From contig JAAYDL010000339.1 of NCBI GenBank assembly GCA_012729265.1, positions 1-34,321 on the forward strand: DNA of 34,321 nucleotides. Reading direction: 5' to 3'. The notes under the pieces were generated by a model that did no database searches, was not told where the DNA came from, and saw only the letters and a program-made list of their open reading frames with translations. The translations under genes were made by a program, and so were the position numbers. Source of the DNA: Lentisphaerota bacterium. GTDB taxonomy: Bacteria > Verrucomicrobiota > Kiritimatiellia > Kiritimatiellales > Pontiellaceae. Positions 1 through 7,374 of the stretch are shown here, piece by piece. How positions within the stretch are numbered: position 1 is the stretch's first letter; every line of letters begins with the position of its first letter.

Positions 1-1
1 G

Positions 2-112
2 GTTGAAGATAACCATCGTCCTAAAAAAGTCGCATTGACCGCCGTAATGCGGAAATTAATTATCGCCGCGAACTCAGCCGTTAAAAATCCTGATTTTTTG
101 GTTGTCGTTTAA
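2..112 (+). CDS. IS110-family transposase, C-terminal end (partial)
   Basis: Reading from base 2 there is an open frame of 36 codons ending in TAA at 110-112; the rest lies outside the window. The end contains a run R-P-K-K-V-A-L-T-A-V-M-R-K-L, followed by I-I-A-A-N-S. This is the usual C-terminal signature of IS110/IS1111 transposases (Transposase_20 domain), which carry a DEDD RuvC-like domain at the N terminus and a serine-bearing domain at the C terminus. Only the tail is visible, so it is not known whether the element is intact. Family assignment rests on motif recall from a short stretch. IS110-type elements lack classical terminal inverted repeats, so the element's right end cannot be fixed from this sequence. 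Confidence 0.7.
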   Translation, partial: VEDNHRPKKVALTAVMRKLIIAANSAVKNPDFLVVV

Positions 113-676
113 CACCGTTGCTTCGTGCCTTCAGCGTAGCGGGTGGTGAAAATAAAACTGAGGGTGAATGGATTTTAGGCAGAATGATGAACCGCTCCTG
201 CGTCGCTATTGAACCGAGCCTTCAGCTCTATTTGCATTCGCAAATTATTTATCACTACGTTTTCAGCCTTTGGAAATTATTTTCGCTTCAGGCCAAAGGG
301 GGTGAAAAAATGATTGTGGACAAGATGATTATACCCGATGTGCACCCGAATTATTTTGTCCTAATCATTCTGTCAAAATAGCTCTACCCCAATCATTCTA
401 TGGAACGATGTTGAGAGGCCAAGACCTCGTGGCAATCTTACTCCCCGCCCTTTCGCGTAATTTCGGGTGTTTCACAGTCAATCTCCCCGGTTCTCGTTTT
501 TACGCGATGAGAACGACGCGTCTCCGGCGATGCAACTTTTCCCCCAGTCACCCTGTGCCGAAAACAGCAACAAGATGCGCCCAGACGATTCATCCTCCGT
601 GCGAAAATTGCGTTCGTTTAACCCACTGAAACTGCGGGCTTGTAAAACAAAGGGAAGAAACTAACCTTGGGTACTT
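113..676. other. gene-free region between transposase tail and ABC transporter
   Basis: About 560 bp with no convincing gene; the short open frames in it have no recognisable motifs or good ribosome binding sites. It holds a 7-bp inverted repeat (CCTTTGG 267-273 / CCAAAGG 293-299) and the long hairpin at 309-369. It also has several copies of an AATCATTCT-like word (about 363-371 and 388-396, with inverted forms near 181-188 and 309-315). The first part may be the right non-coding end of the IS110-type element. The part from about 410 to 676 shows nothing recognisable and no clear promoter for the downstream transporter. Confidence 0.5.
309..369. repeat. 20-bp imperfect inverted repeat (hairpin)
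   Basis: Left arm 309-330 and right arm 349-369 pair over 7 + 6 + 7 base pairs, with one small bulge and two G-T wobbles, around an 18-nt loop. The arms contain AATGATT, GGACAA and GATGATT, mirrored as AATTATT, TTGTCC and AATCATT. There is no T-run after it, so it is not an obvious intrinsic terminator. It could be a REP-like interspersed repeat, a cruciform, or structured RNA belonging to the adjacent insertion sequence. Confidence 0.6.
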
Positions 677-2443
677 TTGGAAGGCCATCTCCGCATTAAC
701 ACGAAAAAATCCAGTCTGATGCATTATTTTGTTCCGCATCGCTTTGCGATTGCGGCCACGGCGCTTTGCGGTCTGCTGACGGTATGGAGCAGTCTGACGC
801 TGCCCTACATCATGCGGCTCGTGATTGAAGATCTAGAAAACGAGACGCTTACCCCCGAACGGCTCTGGCGGCGTATCGGCCTCTTCATCGCAGTGGGCAC
901 TGTGGCGATTATCTTTTCACGGCTGATCCGAAAAATCCCGTTGAAGCTTTCGCACATGATTGAATATGAGCTGCGCAACGATCTTTTTGAACATCTGACG
1001 CGGCTCGACCAATCGTTTTACCGCCGCGAACGCACCGGCGATCTGATGACCAAACTCTCGTCGGACATTAATATTATCCGCGATGCCATCGGCCAAGGTC
1101 TGCTTCAGGGCTCGCGGACACTGATTGCGCTGATCTCCGCTGCAGTGGTTATGCTGATGACGGATCGGCAGCTCACCGAAATTATATTTTCTATTTTTGC
1201 ACCGATGTCGCTCATCTTTTTTCTGGTGCTTCGGTTTCTGCGTCGTCATCAGTTGGCCCTTCAGGAGCATGTTTCCGAGGTTTCGAACTATTGTCATGAG
1301 ACCTTTTCGGGCATCCGCTGCCTGAAAGGGTTTGCCCTCGAACGCCGGCGTAACAGCGACTTTGAAGCGCTCAACAGCGAGCTCATTCGTAAGACCATGC
1401 GGATGCAGCGCTCGCGTCAGCTCCTCTGGCCGTTTGTGGACTTTTGCTTCAGTGTCGGCACCATCCTCACCTTCATTGTCGGAGGAAAGCGGATTATTGA
1501 AGGAACGTTGACTATCGGAACACTGATGCAGTTTATCCAATATCTTGCCTTTCTCCGCTGGCCGCTACTGGCGCTGAGCTTTGTCACAAGCATGGTCCAA
1601 CGCGGAAAAGTCAGCTGGATCCGTGTGAAAGATATTCTCGACACTCAACCGGAAATTGCCGAACCGAACGCCGAGGCCCTCCCCTCCGAAAAACCGAAAG
1701 CCTCCATCCGCTTCCGCAATGTTGATGTGGAAATCGGCGGACAACGGTTGCTTAAGGAGATTAATCTGGATATCCCGATGGGCACCACGCTGGGGATTAC
1801 CGGACCTACCGGCAGCGGAAAGACGCTGATGACCTCGCTGGTCGCCCGCCTGCTGGATCCCACTCGGGGCGAAGTTTTGCTCGACGGAAAGGATCTTCGC
1901 ACGCTTCCGCTCCGTGCGCTGCGCGGCATGATCGGCTATGCTGCGCAGGAACCTGTTCTCTTTTCCAGAACGCTGGAGCACAATATTGGATTCGGCATCG
2001 ACGATCCCGATATGGGCACTATCGGATGGGCCGCCGACATTGCTCACCTGCACGGCGACATTGAAACCTTCCCCGACCGCTACCAAACCATTCTCGGCGA
2101 GCGCGGTGTAACGCTCTCCGGCGGCCAGCGCCAGCGCACCTCGATCAGCCGAGCCATTGCCCGACGTCCGGACATTCTGATTCTCGACGACGTGCTCTCC
2201 GCCGTCGATACGCAGACCGAGGCCGCCATTATGAAAAAACTCCAGCCCGTTATGGCCGAGCGCACCACCCTTTTTGTCAGCCATCGCGTTTCCACGCTCC
2301 GCTATTCCGACGAAATCGTTGTGATTGAAAACGGACGAATTACGCAGCACGGCACCCATGAGGAGCTCATTCAGGTGCCCGGCTACTATGCCGAACTCAA
2401 CACCATGCAGCAATTGCAGGAAAAACTGGAGGCGGACGAATGA
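677..2443 (+). CDS. ABC exporter half-transporter, degenerate-site subunit
   Basis: A 588-residue type IV ABC exporter: an N-terminal six-helix membrane domain (about residues 20-310), then a nucleotide-binding domain. The NBD has Walker A (G-P-T-G-S-G-K-T, near residue 376), a canonical LSGGQ signature (near 480), a Walker B ending L-D504-D505 and an H-loop (V-S-H-R). The residue after the Walker B aspartate is D505, where active ATPases have a catalytic glutamate, so this subunit's own ATP site is expected to be poorly hydrolytic. Its stop overlaps the start of the next half-transporter (ATGA, 2440-2443), which carries the complementary defect. The pair is therefore read as a heterodimeric exporter of the BmrCD/TM287-288 type; the substrate cannot be told. 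The start is uncertain: TTG 677 gives the full frame, ATG 719 is the first ATG, and neither has a strong Shine-Dalgarno. Confidence 0.92.
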   Translation: MEGHLRINTKKSSLMHYFVPHRFAIAATALCGLLTVWSSLTLPYIMRLVIEDLENETLTPERLWRRIGLFIAVGTVAIIFSRLIRKIPLKLSHMIEYELRNDLFEHLTRLDQSFYRRERTGDLMTKLSSDINIIRDAIGQGLLQGSRTLIALISAAVVMLMTDRQLTEIIFSIFAPMSLIFFLVLRFLRRHQLALQEHVSEVSNYCHETFSGIRCLKGFALERRRNSDFEALNSELIRKTMRMQRSRQLLWPFVDFCFSVGTILTFIVGGKRIIEGTLTIGTLMQFIQYLAFLRWPLLALSFVTSMVQRGKVSWIRVKDILDTQPEIAEPNAEALPSEKPKASIRFRNVDVEIGGQRLLKEINLDIPMGTTLGITGPTGSGKTLMTSLVARLLDPTRGEVLLDGKDLRTLPLRALRGMIGYAAQEPVLFSRTLEHNIGFGIDDPDMGTIGWAADIAHLHGDIETFPDRYQTILGERGVTLSGGQRQRTSISRAIARRPDILILDDVLSAVDTQTEAAIMKKLQPVMAERTTLFVSHRVSTLRYSDEIVVIENGRITQHGTHEELIQVPGYYAELNTMQQLQEKLEADE

Positions 2444-4200
2444 AGATAGCCAAACGTCTCCTCGCATACGCCCTGCCCCACTGGCGCGGCCTCCTGTTTT
2501 CGCTCGCGCTGATTCTCAGCATGACCCTGCTCGTCAACGGTCTTCCGCTGATTCTTCAGCGCATGACCGATGACTGTCTGGTCGAAGGGACCGTATCGGC
2601 GGCAGAGCGAATCCGTAAGCTCTCCTTCCTCGGCCTCATTTATCTGAGCTTCGCTGCTCTGGGTCACCTTATCCGCTACATTCAATCGCTCCTCACCGCA
2701 TGGATTGGACAGAAAATCATTTATGATCTGCGGCTCGACATCTTCCGAAAAGTCCTGCGTCTGCATCAGGGCTTCTTCGACAAAACCGCCGTGGGCACTC
2801 TGATGTCGCGCGCGACCTCCGACATTGAGCGGCTCCAGCATTTTGTTACCGAAGCGGTTGTCGGTTCCATCGCCGACCTCGCGATGCTCTTTGGTATTAT
2901 GGGCTACATGATTTACATGAGCCCACTCCTCTCCATCTCCATCTTTGCTACATTGCCGATTCTCTTTACCGCCATGGTCTACATCAACGCGCGCCTGCGC
3001 AACGCCAACCGCGACATCCGCGACCGCCAATCGCGCATTAACGCCCTTGTACAGGAAGACTTGACCGGCATGACCACCATCCAGCTCTTTAACCGCGAGG
3101 CGCAGGCACAGGAAGAATTTGTTCAGCGCAACCAAGACCTACGCTCGGCCTATTTTGACGAAGTCCGCTGGTTCAGCCTCTATTTCCCCACCGTCGAAAT
3201 CGGTCAAACCCTCTCCATCCTCATCACCCTCGCCGTCGGCGGCTTTGCCATTCTGAATGGTTCCACCTCCATCACGCTCGGCACATTCATCGCCTTCCTT
3301 GCTTACGTGCAGAGCTTTTTCCATCCGCTCGGCTCCCTTTCCGATAAGGCGGGCTCCTTCCAAGTCGCTCTCGCCTCCACTGAGCGCGTCTTTGCGCTGC
3401 TCGACACCGAAGAAAAAATTCCCGAACCGGAATCCCCGGTATCGCCCGAACGGATCGCCGGCACCATCGCTTTTAACAATGTCTGGTTTGCCTACAACGA
3501 CGAAAACTGGGTGATCAAAGATCTCTCCTTCTCCGTCGAACCCGGCCAAGTTCTCGCCGTCGTCGGTGCCACCGGTGCAGGAAAAAGCACCATTATTAAT
3601 CTCATCGGCCGCTTCTACGACATCCAGCGCGGCTCCATCACCATCGACGGCGTCGACATCCGCCAATTCGCTAAAAACGAACTCCGCTCCCGCCTCGGCT
3701 ATGTCTTTCAGGATCCCTTCATCTTTACCGCGTCCATTGCCGACAATATTGGACTCAACACGCCCGGCGTTTCACGCGATGATATTATTTGCGCCGCCCG
3801 CACGGTTAACGCCCACGGCTTTATTGAAGCCACCCCAAACGGTTACGACACGATCCTCAACGAACGCGGTGCCGGCCTTTCGCTCGGACAAAAACAGCTC
3901 CTCGTCATGGCGCGGGCACTGGCACAGAACCCTGAACTGCTTTTTGTTCTCGACGAAGCCACCGCCAGTGTCGACACCGCCACCGAAATGCTCATCCAGG
4001 ATGCGCTCGGCAAACTCATGACCAACCGGACCAGTATTGTGATTGCGCACCGGCTCTCCACCATCCGCAACGCCGACCGCATCCTCGTCATGCGCCACGG
4101 CCAACTCGTTGAACAAGGTACACACAACGAACTCATGGCGAACGACGGCTACTACCACCAGCTCTACGAACTCCTGCTCCACAGCCCGGAGTGCGATTGA
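2440..4200 (+). CDS. ABC exporter half-transporter, catalytic-site subunit
   Basis: A 586-residue partner of the preceding gene, with the same layout of six-helix membrane domain then NBD. Walker A is G-A-T-G-A-G-K-S, Walker B ends L-D505-E506 with the catalytic glutamate present, and the H-loop is I-A-H-R. The signature motif is L-S-L-G-Q (480-484), with leucine replacing the first glycine of LSGGQ. In heterodimeric exporters the degenerate site is built from one subunit's Walker motifs and the other's signature. Here the Walker B D505 of the first protein and the LSLGQ of this one would meet in the same site, leaving a fully canonical second site. The 4-nt overlap of start and upstream stop implies translational coupling. 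It acts in the inner membrane; the cargo could be a lipid, drug or peptide. Confidence 0.93.
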   Translation: MKIAKRLLAYALPHWRGLLFSLALILSMTLLVNGLPLILQRMTDDCLVEGTVSAAERIRKLSFLGLIYLSFAALGHLIRYIQSLLTAWIGQKIIYDLRLDIFRKVLRLHQGFFDKTAVGTLMSRATSDIERLQHFVTEAVVGSIADLAMLFGIMGYMIYMSPLLSISIFATLPILFTAMVYINARLRNANRDIRDRQSRINALVQEDLTGMTTIQLFNREAQAQEEFVQRNQDLRSAYFDEVRWFSLYFPTVEIGQTLSILITLAVGGFAILNGSTSITLGTFIAFLAYVQSFFHPLGSLSDKAGSFQVALASTERVFALLDTEEKIPEPESPVSPERIAGTIAFNNVWFAYNDENWVIKDLSFSVEPGQVLAVVGATGAGKSTIINLIGRFYDIQRGSITIDGVDIRQFAKNELRSRLGYVFQDPFIFTASIADNIGLNTPGVSRDDIICAARTVNAHGFIEATPNGYDTILNERGAGLSLGQKQLLVMARALAQNPELLFVLDEATASVDTATEMLIQDALGKLMTNRTSIVIAHRLSTIRNADRILVMRHGQLVEQGTHNELMANDGYYHQLYELLLHSPECD

Positions 4201-4233
4201 ACGGATTCCACGCCTCCTGAGGAGCGAAGGGAC

Positions 4234-4257
4234 ATGTGATGTATTTGAACATCACAT
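4234..4257. terminator. hairpin between convergent genes, possible terminator
   Basis: A perfect 9-bp stem, ATGTGATGT (4234-4242) and ACATCACAT (4249-4257), with a 6-nt loop. It lies 34 bp after the ABC-transporter stop and 45 bp before the stop of the convergent gene. The flank is AT-rich (TAATAAAATATAT) but has no clean T-run, so termination is only likely, not certain. Confidence 0.5.
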
Positions 4258-4301
4258 TAATAAAATATATAGCCTCTGTGTCGCATTGATTTTATGCATT
4301 A

Positions 4302-5294
4302 TTACTGATGAAAACGAACGAGATGCCCCCCTCCGGATGCCCGGCGGATAGCCGAGAGTATACTTTTTTTTGTGACAACATAATCGCCATACCGATATTT
4401 AAGCTCCTTAAGTGCTTTCCCTTCAGCATTATCAATCAATGTCGAGATCTCATCCTCTGTTTTAGCAATGTTAGCTGCATCAGATGACAAATTATCGAGA
4501 ACAACCAAAGCAACGTACGCATAATACGTAATTGCCGCATCCGTAATTGTAAATAATGGATTCTGTTTATCAAATACCGTCTCAACATCATCCGAAAGAG
4601 GTATATACCCAAAGATATCAATTGGAGAAGGATCTGATCCAAAGTAGCTGGCGATTTCTTCAACTCTTATTATATTGTCTTTTGAAGAAAACTCAAACGA
4701 CTCTACAAAGGAACCACTGTACTCAGACAATATGACAGAAAGCCAATAATTAGGTTTCATCACATCTTTTTCAGTAAACTTTAATAGTGATTTAGCCTGC
4801 ATCGCCGATATTTTTCCATTTATTCTGCGAGATAACACCTCATCAACAATCACTCCGTATATTGAATGCTGGAGAACCAGATTTCCAATAGCGTTACCAC
4901 GACCTAGATACTGTTCTATGATGTAAAGATTCTGGATCGAAGACTCCAATTGCTCATATGAAGACTCCGGAAAACATTCACTCTGAACCTTTATTTCATT
5001 TAGCAATTTTTTCCCAAAAAATCTATTATATGTGTTTTCTTCTATTTGATTCTCAGCTAATACACATGCATTTGATGAATAAATGTACAGCACGTCTTCC
5101 GCAGGTAGTTTTTTAATTTCACGACATAGTTCCTCTATGCCTCCTGCATCTAGCGCCTCAACAAGATTCGTTACACTAGGCGAGGCCTGTGCATAAGTAT
5201 TTAATAGAAGTATGATAGTCATTAACGGAATACATCTAACAAATTTCGTTGCACCAACGCGGTTTTTTGTCTTACTTTTAATGTGTGTTTTCAT
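4302..5294 (-). CDS. secreted or membrane-anchored hypothetical protein
   Basis: A 330-residue protein with a basic N terminus and a hydrophobic segment (about residues 20-38, ending near A-Q-A-S) that looks like a signal peptide. The rest is a mostly helical, acidic domain with no motif I recognise. The start was placed at ATG 5294 because an AGAGGA Shine-Dalgarno precedes it; a longer frame to 5357 lacks this support. It is convergent with the ABC transporter genes and separated from the GH27 gene by about 240 bp. Its codons are distinctly A/T-rich compared with the GC-rich genes on both sides, which suggests recent acquisition. No function is assigned. Confidence 0.75.
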   Translation of the reverse strand: MKTHIKSKTKNRVGATKFVRCIPLMTIILLLNTYAQASPSVTNLVEALDAGGIEELCREIKKLPAEDVLYIYSSNACVLAENQIEENTYNRFFGKKLLNEIKVQSECFPESSYEQLESSIQNLYIIEQYLGRGNAIGNLVLQHSIYGVIVDEVLSRRINGKISAMQAKSLLKFTEKDVMKPNYWLSVILSEYSGSFVESFEFSSKDNIIRVEEIASYFGSDPSPIDIFGYIPLSDDVETVFDKQNPLFTITDAAITYYAYVALVVLDNLSSDAANIAKTEDEISTLIDNAEGKALKELKYRYGDYVVTKKSILSAIRRASGGGHLVRFHQ

Positions 5295-5532
5295 AATTAT
5301 TTCCTCTTGGCTAAGGCTGTATGTCTGGCAGAAACGACGGATTCGTATAATGTTCAAAAAAAATCACCTCAACAAGGAATATTCCACCTGCATTGCGCCC
5401 TATCTTTCTATCGTAGCCAATTTGACATATTGCAGCTGATCTCGCAGGTTCCGACGCTTCGGTCCCATCCGGTTCATAGAAACCCGGAAGATCCGGGGCT
5501 CATGTGGCTAAAGAAACAGATCCTCAAACCGC

Positions 5533-7329
5533 TCAACGCACGGGCGAAATACGATAGAGCCCGGCGGCGTGCAGCGACAGTTTCTGACCAAACGACTCTT
5601 CAAATTCGCCCAGATCTTTCTGCGCCCACAGATCGCGCACTTCCGCTTTTCCCGTAAACCCGAGGTCCTCAAAATCAACCGACACCAAGCTCTGTTCCGG
5701 CTTCAGATGCTTTTCCGGATTGATCAGCACCTTGAACTCCACACGCCCGGAACCGCCGCTGCCTTCGCTCATCATGCCGCGGGCAGTGAAGGTATCGTAG
5801 CCCTCGGGCAGCTCAAACTCGACGGCGGACACCGCGTGCGCGCCGATGCCTTCGAGCTGCTCTCCATTCAGGGTGATCGGACGATCATCCACCGTACGGT
5901 TTTTTCGCACCTCGCCCCAGCCTGAGCTGGCCACGCCCCAGTTCAGATCCGTCAGTTTAAGCGTTCCCGCCGGACCGGAGACCGTCGGTTCAATCCAAAC
6001 CGCGTGGTCATAGTAAGCGCCGTTCCCGCCGTCGCCTACAACGAGTACCAGCCGACGAGCGCCATGGATCGGAACCTTGATATCGATCACATCCGACTTC
6101 GGCTCTCCGCCGATTCTGCGGCTCGTATACGCCGGCTCCACGGAGAGATCGAACGGATCCTCGTTGCTCTGCGCATTAAAGAACGCCACATATTTATCGT
6201 CGCTGCCGGGCACATCGGCAACCCAAACAACCAAATCATCTTCACGCGAAAGCTGACGATTATTAGCGCTCTTCTGATTCACCGAAAGCACCTCGGGGTT
6301 TGTGAGGAGCTTGAGCGTAAAATCATCCATCTGTGTCATGTCGGCCCCGAGAATCAGCGGCGAGCGGGCGATACACCACAGGCTCATGCAGGTAATCTGT
6401 TCGTCTTGGGTGAACCGCGTTTCGCGGTCAAATTCAACAATCCCGAACGGCAGCATATCCGCATCCGGCCAAGAGCCTTCGGTGCGATACGGCGTCCACT
6501 TTTCGAGCCGCCCGAACATGCCGTAAAGCGGCAGCCAGCGATCCCAAAAGTCGTCGGAGATGCGCCACATATTGGCGTGGTTCATCACGTGTTCGCCCTT
6601 TTCAATCGGCGTATCGCCGGGCGAAAGACTCAGGATCATCGGACGTCCGCAGTTATCGATGGCCTTGCGGATGGCTTCGATTTCCGCCTGCTGAACCGCG
6701 TCATACGGACGGGCAATATCGTCGACCTTGACTAAATCGACACCCCACGAAGCGTACATTTTAAAGAGCGAATCGTAGTATTCCTGCGCGCCCGCCTTGC
6801 TCATATCCACTCCAAACATATCGGGATTCCACGAACAGGTGCTGCGCTGATTGGCAATATCCGCTGCGCGGACATCCGTTCCGAGAATCGGCGTATTTTC
6901 ACGCACGGCCTGTTTGGAAATCCCTCGCATCATGTGAATGCCGAACTTGAGTCCTTTGGAATGGACATAGTCCGCCAGCGGCTTGAAGCCTTTCCCGTCG
7001 GACGTAGAGGGAAACTTGGTCAGCGCCGGCGTAAGGCGGCTGTATTCATCCATCTGAAGCGTTGCACCGGGCGTGTAAGAATGCCCCTTCGAATTCGGCT
7101 CGTACCACTGAATATCCACCGTCAGATAGGTCCAGCCGTACGGCTTCAGGTATTCCGCCATCGCATCGGCCTGCGCCTTGGTTTGCGCCTCCGTCACCGT
7201 CGTGCCGAAACAGTCCCAGCTGTTCCAGCCCAGCGGAGGGGTCTCCGCCCACGACCGAAACTCCGACTCCGCAGAAACAGATCCAACCGCCAGTGCGACC
7301 GCCAACAAAACACCCGATTTTTTAATCAT
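5533..7329 (-). CDS. GH27 alpha-galactosidase with C-terminal NPCBM domain
   Basis: An exported enzyme of 598 residues. A signal peptide (I-K-K-S-G-V-L-L-A ... V-S-A) is followed by the GH27 barrel, recognisable from P-P-L-G-W-N-S-W-D near residue 33. The nucleophile is in V-K-V-D-D (D203), and the acid/base lies in W-R-I-S-D-D-F-W (D259 or D260). After a C-terminal beta-domain, residues from about 455 to 598 form an NPCBM-like domain (G-I-G-A-H-A motif). It should release terminal alpha-galactose (or a related sugar) from galactomannan, xyloglucan or oligosaccharides. The start was set to ATG 7329 because GGAGG lies 10 nt upstream; the ATG at 7338 is too close to that site. It is the last gene of the GH31-GH43-GH27 run, 45 bp after the GH43 stop. 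Confidence 0.93.
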   Translation of the reverse strand: MIKKSGVLLAVALAVGSVSAESEFRSWAETPPLGWNSWDCFGTTVTEAQTKAQADAMAEYLKPYGWTYLTVDIQWYEPNSKGHSYTPGATLQMDEYSRLTPALTKFPSTSDGKGFKPLADYVHSKGLKFGIHMMRGISKQAVRENTPILGTDVRAADIANQRSTCSWNPDMFGVDMSKAGAQEYYDSLFKMYASWGVDLVKVDDIARPYDAVQQAEIEAIRKAIDNCGRPMILSLSPGDTPIEKGEHVMNHANMWRISDDFWDRWLPLYGMFGRLEKWTPYRTEGSWPDADMLPFGIVEFDRETRFTQDEQITCMSLWCIARSPLILGADMTQMDDFTLKLLTNPEVLSVNQKSANNRQLSREDDLVVWVADVPGSDDKYVAFFNAQSNEDPFDLSVEPAYTSRRIGGEPKSDVIDIKVPIHGARRLVLVVGDGGNGAYYDHAVWIEPTVSGPAGTLKLTDLNWGVASSGWGEVRKNRTVDDRPITLNGEQLEGIGAHAVSAVEFELPEGYDTFTARGMMSEGSGGSGRVEFKVLINPEKHLKPEQSLVSVDFEDLGFTGKAEVRDLWAQKDLGEFEESFGQKLSLHAAGLYRISPVR

Positions 7330-7374
7330 AAACCCCATTCCTCCCCGCTTTTTAGTGGACGTTCCAGCCCACCA

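Noticed and set aside
118-381. Small gene after the transposase tail
   Set aside because: It runs through the long hairpin and repeated words, has no motif and no proper ribosome binding site.
1565-2467. Long antisense open frame opposite the first ABC transporter
   Set aside because: A shadow of GC-rich codons with no ribosome binding site or domain; the plus strand carries clear ABC motifs. Similar long shadows opposite the glycosidases, dinB and fumarase were dropped for the same reason.
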